In this document: positions 51,519 to 54,916 of the stretch, one piece after another | How the letters are laid out: the number at the start of each line of letters is the position of its first letter | Position numbering within the stretch: the stretch's first letter is position 1 | Source: Candidatus Moraniibacteriota bacterium | GTDB taxonomy: Bacteria; Patescibacteriota; Minisyncoccia; CAIUEV01; JAHKAQ01 | DNA length: 54,916 bases | Direction: 5' to 3' | Assembly: GCA_014729795.1 (NCBI GenBank) | Contig: WJJI01000047.1 | Location: forward strand, 1 to 54,916 | Program-made: the position numbers and the translations under genes | Notes under the pieces: model-generated | Told to the model about the DNA's origin: nothing | Databases searched by the model: none | The model's input: only the letters and a program-made list of their open reading frames with translations

Positions 51519-54146
51519 ATGAATGATTCTCAAAATAGATTAGTTAGCAGAAAATTAAAGGTTGAGGATGGAGATCAAAAACCAGTATTTAATCAAGATT
51601 TAATTAAGAAAAAAAAGCCTTTATTAAAACCAACCCAAACTAAAAAAAAATCAAACAACGAAGATCTGCTACTAAAGATTTTAAACAATATTATTTTTTT
51701 TGCGATTTTTTCCTATGTTGTTTTCTTGCCCGCTGTTTATATTCCAATCGTTCCCAGTCCTTTAAATTTAAATAAACAAGCCTTTTTAATCTTCTTTGTA
51801 AGTATTGGATTTTTGGCTTGGTTCGGCAAAATGTTTATTAAAAACCAGTTGGTTATCAAAAAGGATTTTATCTTAGTTCCTATAGCTATTTTTTTAATAG
51901 TCTTTGGTTTAAGCGCCTGGTTTTCACAATATCCGGAAGTTAGTATATGGGGAGCTTTTGAAAACGAACACTGGTCATTTATAACGGTTTTAGCATTGGT
52001 TATGATTTTTATTTTGGTTTTTAATAATCTAAGTAAATCTGGAATTGTTAAAATATTGGCTTCAATCATTGCAAGTGGTTTTATAATTTGTTTTTTTGCC
52101 GTATTACAATATTTTGAAATATATATTTTACCGATTCAGGCGTTTAAAAATCCTTTTTTTAATACCATAGGTTCATTTTATTTTTTGGGAATTTATAGCG
52201 GTTTCTTATTTTTGCTTTGCTTAGGGTCTTTAATAAAAGAAAAAACATCAATAATCCTAAAGATATTATTATTTGGCCTTGCTTTGTTTTTCTTTTTTAT
52301 TTTGACAGTGGTTAATTTAAAAATTATTTATGTTGCTTTAATATTTGCTTTGGCATTGTTTTGTGGCTCCTTATCAATAAGACCAAAAAAGAATAAAAAT
52401 GGCGGAATTCAACTAATCATGATGTTTTTTTTAATCCTTGGTGTTTTATTTTTGATTAGGAATAAACCTTTAATGGTAAAAAATTCATTAGTCGAGATTC
52501 ACCTAAACGCTTCAAATTCAGTTTCCGTGGCTTTAAAAAGCCTTAGTCGGGATTCTTTACTCGGAGTAGGTCCGGGTAATTATGTTTATCAATATAGATT
52601 ATTTAGGCCTGAAATTATGGGAGATTTTTGGCAAAATGATTTTGAAAAAGCTTATAGTTATTTTTTTACTTTAGTTAGTACAACTGGGGTCTTGGGAAGC
52701 TTAGCTTTTTTGTTTCTAATTATTTATGGTTTATATTATTTATTTAAAAGAATAACTCAGGTTAACCTTAATAAAAAAGCCGAATCCGGTTTTTTCTTAC
52801 TGCTAACATTTGGTGGTGGTTGGCTTTACTATATGGTTATTATGTTTGGTTTTAACTTAAACATTACTTTATTGTTTTTTTTCTGGTTAAGTTTAAGTTT
52901 ATTTGTAACTTCTGGATCTATGTTAACCAATAACAATAAAGACTTAATAACTAGCGAATCAAGCCCAAAAACATCTTTAGTGTTTTCATTCTTATTTGTT
53001 TTAGTGCTTATAAGCTTTATATCGTTAAATTATACCTTTATTCAAAAATATGCTTCCGCTTATTATTTTCAAAAAGCTCTTAATAAACAAGCAGAGAATC
53101 AGCCCTTACAAGAAATTGGCGATCAATTGAACAAAGCTATTTCTCTTAATGCTAATAAAGATATATATTATAATCAAATGTCAAGAGTTTTATTTGCCTT
53201 AGCTAATCAACGAGCTAGTGAAAATCAAGAAAACCTAACAGTGGAAGATTCTGATTATATCAGTCAAATGATTAAAGGAGCTCTAGATTATTCCCAGGCG
53301 TCAGTAACCTTAAACTCGAATAATTCAAAGAATTTTCAAAATCAAGCTCATATCTATGAAGGTGTAATAGGCGTTTTGGAAGGAGCACACGAGAAGGCAA
53401 TTGATTTATACGAGCAAGCTTTAAAAATTGATCCAAAGAATCCTTATCTTTATTATGAGATTGCCAATATTGAAGTTATAAAATTTGATGTTCTAATGTC
53501 TGAAAAAATCATTGAATTGGAGAAAACACAAAAGAATTTGCCTCAGGATTTTCAGATACCAGAAGATATAAAAAAGCATTTATATTCAGCAAAGACTAAC
53601 ATTGAAAAGGCTTTAGCTATTAAACGGGATTTTTTGGAACCTAATTTGTTGCTAACAGAGATATATGAAAGAGAAGGTGAAATTAATAAAGCGATTGATC
53701 AAGCTCAAAAAAACAAGGAAATATCTAAAAATCAACCCAGGGTCATTTTTAGGCTTGGTTTATTATATTATAAAAATAATCAAATAAATGAAGCCAAGCA
53801 AGAATTTGAGCAAGCAATAAAAATTGATCCAGATTACGCAAATGCTAGATATTTTTTGGGGTTAATTCTAGATCAGCTTGGCAATAAAGAGATGGCAAAA
53901 GAGCATTTTATCAAGATAAAGGAACTAAATCATGAAAATAAAGACATAGATAAGATTCTGCAAAACTTAAACCAAGGAAAAGAAGCATTAGCGGGAATTC
54001 AAAAAAATGAAGAAAAAATTAATCAAGGCATTGAGCAGAATGATCAACAAGAAGATAATATGATTAAAAAACAAGATGATCAATTACAGATAGAAAAAAA
54101 CGATCAAGATGAAGATTTTACAGAAAATCAGAATCAGAATGATTAA
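51519..54146 (+). CDS. O-antigen ligase/polymerase-like membrane protein with TPR tail
   Basis: The 875-residue protein has about twelve membrane helices (about 48-490). The Wzy_C-type region contains SLSRDSLLGVGPGNYVYQYR (about 345) before the large loop, as in O-antigen ligase WaaL and related glycan polymerases. The C-terminal half holds tetratricopeptide repeats (for example EKAIDLYEQALKIDPKNPYLYYEIANIE and EAKQEFEQAIKIDPDYANARYFLGLI). It ends in a Gln/Asp-rich tail. It likely attaches or polymerises glycans on the outer membrane face, in keeping with the nearby glycosyltransferases; the substrate is unknown. Confidence 0.85.
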   Translation: MNDSQNRLVSRKLKVEDGDQKPVFNQDLIKKKKPLLKPTQTKKKSNNEDLLLKILNNIIFFAIFSYVVFLPAVYIPIVPSPLNLNKQAFLIFFVSIGFLAWFGKMFIKNQLVIKKDFILVPIAIFLIVFGLSAWFSQYPEVSIWGAFENEHWSFITVLALVMIFILVFNNLSKSGIVKILASIIASGFIICFFAVLQYFEIYILPIQAFKNPFFNTIGSFYFLGIYSGFLFLLCLGSLIKEKTSIILKILLFGLALFFFFILTVVNLKIIYVALIFALALFCGSLSIRPKKNKNGGIQLIMMFFLILGVLFLIRNKPLMVKNSLVEIHLNASNSVSVALKSLSRDSLLGVGPGNYVYQYRLFRPEIMGDFWQNDFEKAYSYFFTLVSTTGVLGSLAFLFLIIYGLYYLFKRITQVNLNKKAESGFFLLLTFGGGWLYYMVIMFGFNLNITLLFFFWLSLSLFVTSGSMLTNNNKDLITSESSPKTSLVFSFLFVLVLISFISLNYTFIQKYASAYYFQKALNKQAENQPLQEIGDQLNKAISLNANKDIYYNQMSRVLFALANQRASENQENLTVEDSDYISQMIKGALDYSQASVTLNSNNSKNFQNQAHIYEGVIGVLEGAHEKAIDLYEQALKIDPKNPYLYYEIANIEVIKFDVLMSEKIIELEKTQKNLPQDFQIPEDIKKHLYSAKTNIEKALAIKRDFLEPNLLLTEIYEREGEINKAIDQAQKNKEISKNQPRVIFRLGLLYYKNNQINEAKQEFEQAIKIDPDYANARYFLGLILDQLGNKEMAKEHFIKIKELNHENKDIDKILQNLNQGKEALAGIQKNEEKINQGIEQNDQQEDNMIKKQDDQLQIEKNDQDEDFTENQNQND

Positions 54147-54189
54147 TTACCAATAATATTTTTCCTCAAACCATGATTATATCAGGAAT

Positions 54190-54218
54190 TTGACAATATT
54201 TGTAAGTTAAATTATACT
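54190..54218 (+). promoter_or_regulatory. rRNA operon promoter
   Basis: A perfect TTGACA (54190-54195), 17-bp spacer and TATACT (54213-54218) lie about 225 bp upstream of 16S. Confidence 0.75.
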
Positions 54219-54225
54219 CAATTAT

Positions 54226-54444
54226 ATAAATAAATGTTTTTAAGTTAAATATTTAGTATATAGTACCTTTAAAAAACACCGTATACATTTGATTGTTAAT
54301 AACTTGTTGAAAAATCAACATAAAAACAAAAGGTGAAAATGCCTTGTTTTTGTATTTGTAAATCCTAATAAATTTAGGTTGTTGATTTCAGCAATTAAAA
54401 TTTTTCTAAATTTATACGGTCAACCAAATTATATCCTTATATTT
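54226..54444 (+). other. rRNA leader with processing or antitermination hairpins
   Basis: The leader holds a hairpin GTTGA/TCAAC at about 54305-54319, a second AAAACAAAAGG/CCTTGTTTT at about 54322-54352, and a long-range helix AATTT-A-GGTTG (54371-54381) with CAACCAAATT (54421-54430) just before 16S. No ORF is supported. Roles in processing or antitermination are inferred from position. Confidence 0.45.

Positions 54445-54916
<472 letters not shown>

Overview
The window is AT-rich, gene-dense bacterial DNA and most likely comes from a member of the Candidate Phyla Radiation (Patescibacteria, Parcubacteria-like). The evidence is the 5' part of a divergent 16S rRNA gene at the right edge (TACGGGTGGCTGCAG in place of the usual TACGGGAGGCAGCAG), a small dcw-type cluster, and several protein types common in that group: a coiled-coil cysteine peptidase, a TraD-like ATPase with a zinc ribbon and membrane partner, a sigma-region-4/HARE protein and an S74 surface protein. 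UGA is used as a stop (the trpC/trpF and trpF/trpB ATGA overlaps), so this is standard code 11 and not the UGA=Gly code of Gracilibacteria. Most genes lack a clear Shine-Dalgarno sequence, while good TTGACA-N16-18-TATAAT promoters are frequent.

Layout. 1-12.9 kb: a secreted coiled-coil/C39-like peptidase, a CBS-less IMP dehydrogenase, FtsK, a RodZ-like protein, RecA, a conserved membrane protein with a TraD/VirD4-like ATPase, a small membrane protein on the minus strand, and mnmA. 13-17 kb: mraZ behind a 10-bp-periodic operator, rsmH, an ftsL-like gene, a degenerate Mur-ligase-like gene and lgt. 17-22 kb: two secreted proteins, an orphan receiver protein, a patatin-like lipase, and the UPF0210/UPF0237 (ACT) pair. 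22.2-28.9 kb: a T-box riboswitch followed by a complete, tightly coupled trpEGDCFBA operon. 29.1-39.3 kb: pntAA-pntAB-pntB, then aclB-aclA (ATP-citrate lyase), a mitochondrial-type aconitase and an IDH1/2-type NADP isocitrate dehydrogenase, closed by a strong terminator. 39.5-54.1 kb: a GT39-like glycosyltransferase, a CPBP protease, the sigma4/HARE regulator, an apparent independent small RNA gene, a LytR_C protein, a sugar cassette (GalT-like with a frameshift, PfkB kinase, GT4), a membrane-anchored S74 fibre-like protein and an O-antigen-ligase/TPR protein. 54.2 kb to the end: rRNA promoter, leader and truncated 16S.

The most notable system is the central-carbon island. Proton-driven transhydrogenase makes NADPH; NADP-IDH can carboxylate 2-oxoglutarate to isocitrate; aconitase gives citrate; ATP-citrate lyase splits citrate to acetyl-CoA and oxaloacetate. 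Together these form a compact reductive-carboxylation route from glutamate/2-oxoglutarate to acetyl-CoA plus oxaloacetate, with no citrate synthase or other TCA gene nearby. The enzyme set matches the one animal cells use for reductive glutamine metabolism. The direction of flux is inferred.

Other leads are a small RNA gene with its own promoter and terminator (about 43.35-43.49 kb), a compact T-box Stem I, a galT-like frameshift at a run of nine T, MraZ operator repeats overlapping a promoter, and a Mur-ligase-like protein lacking its P-loop.
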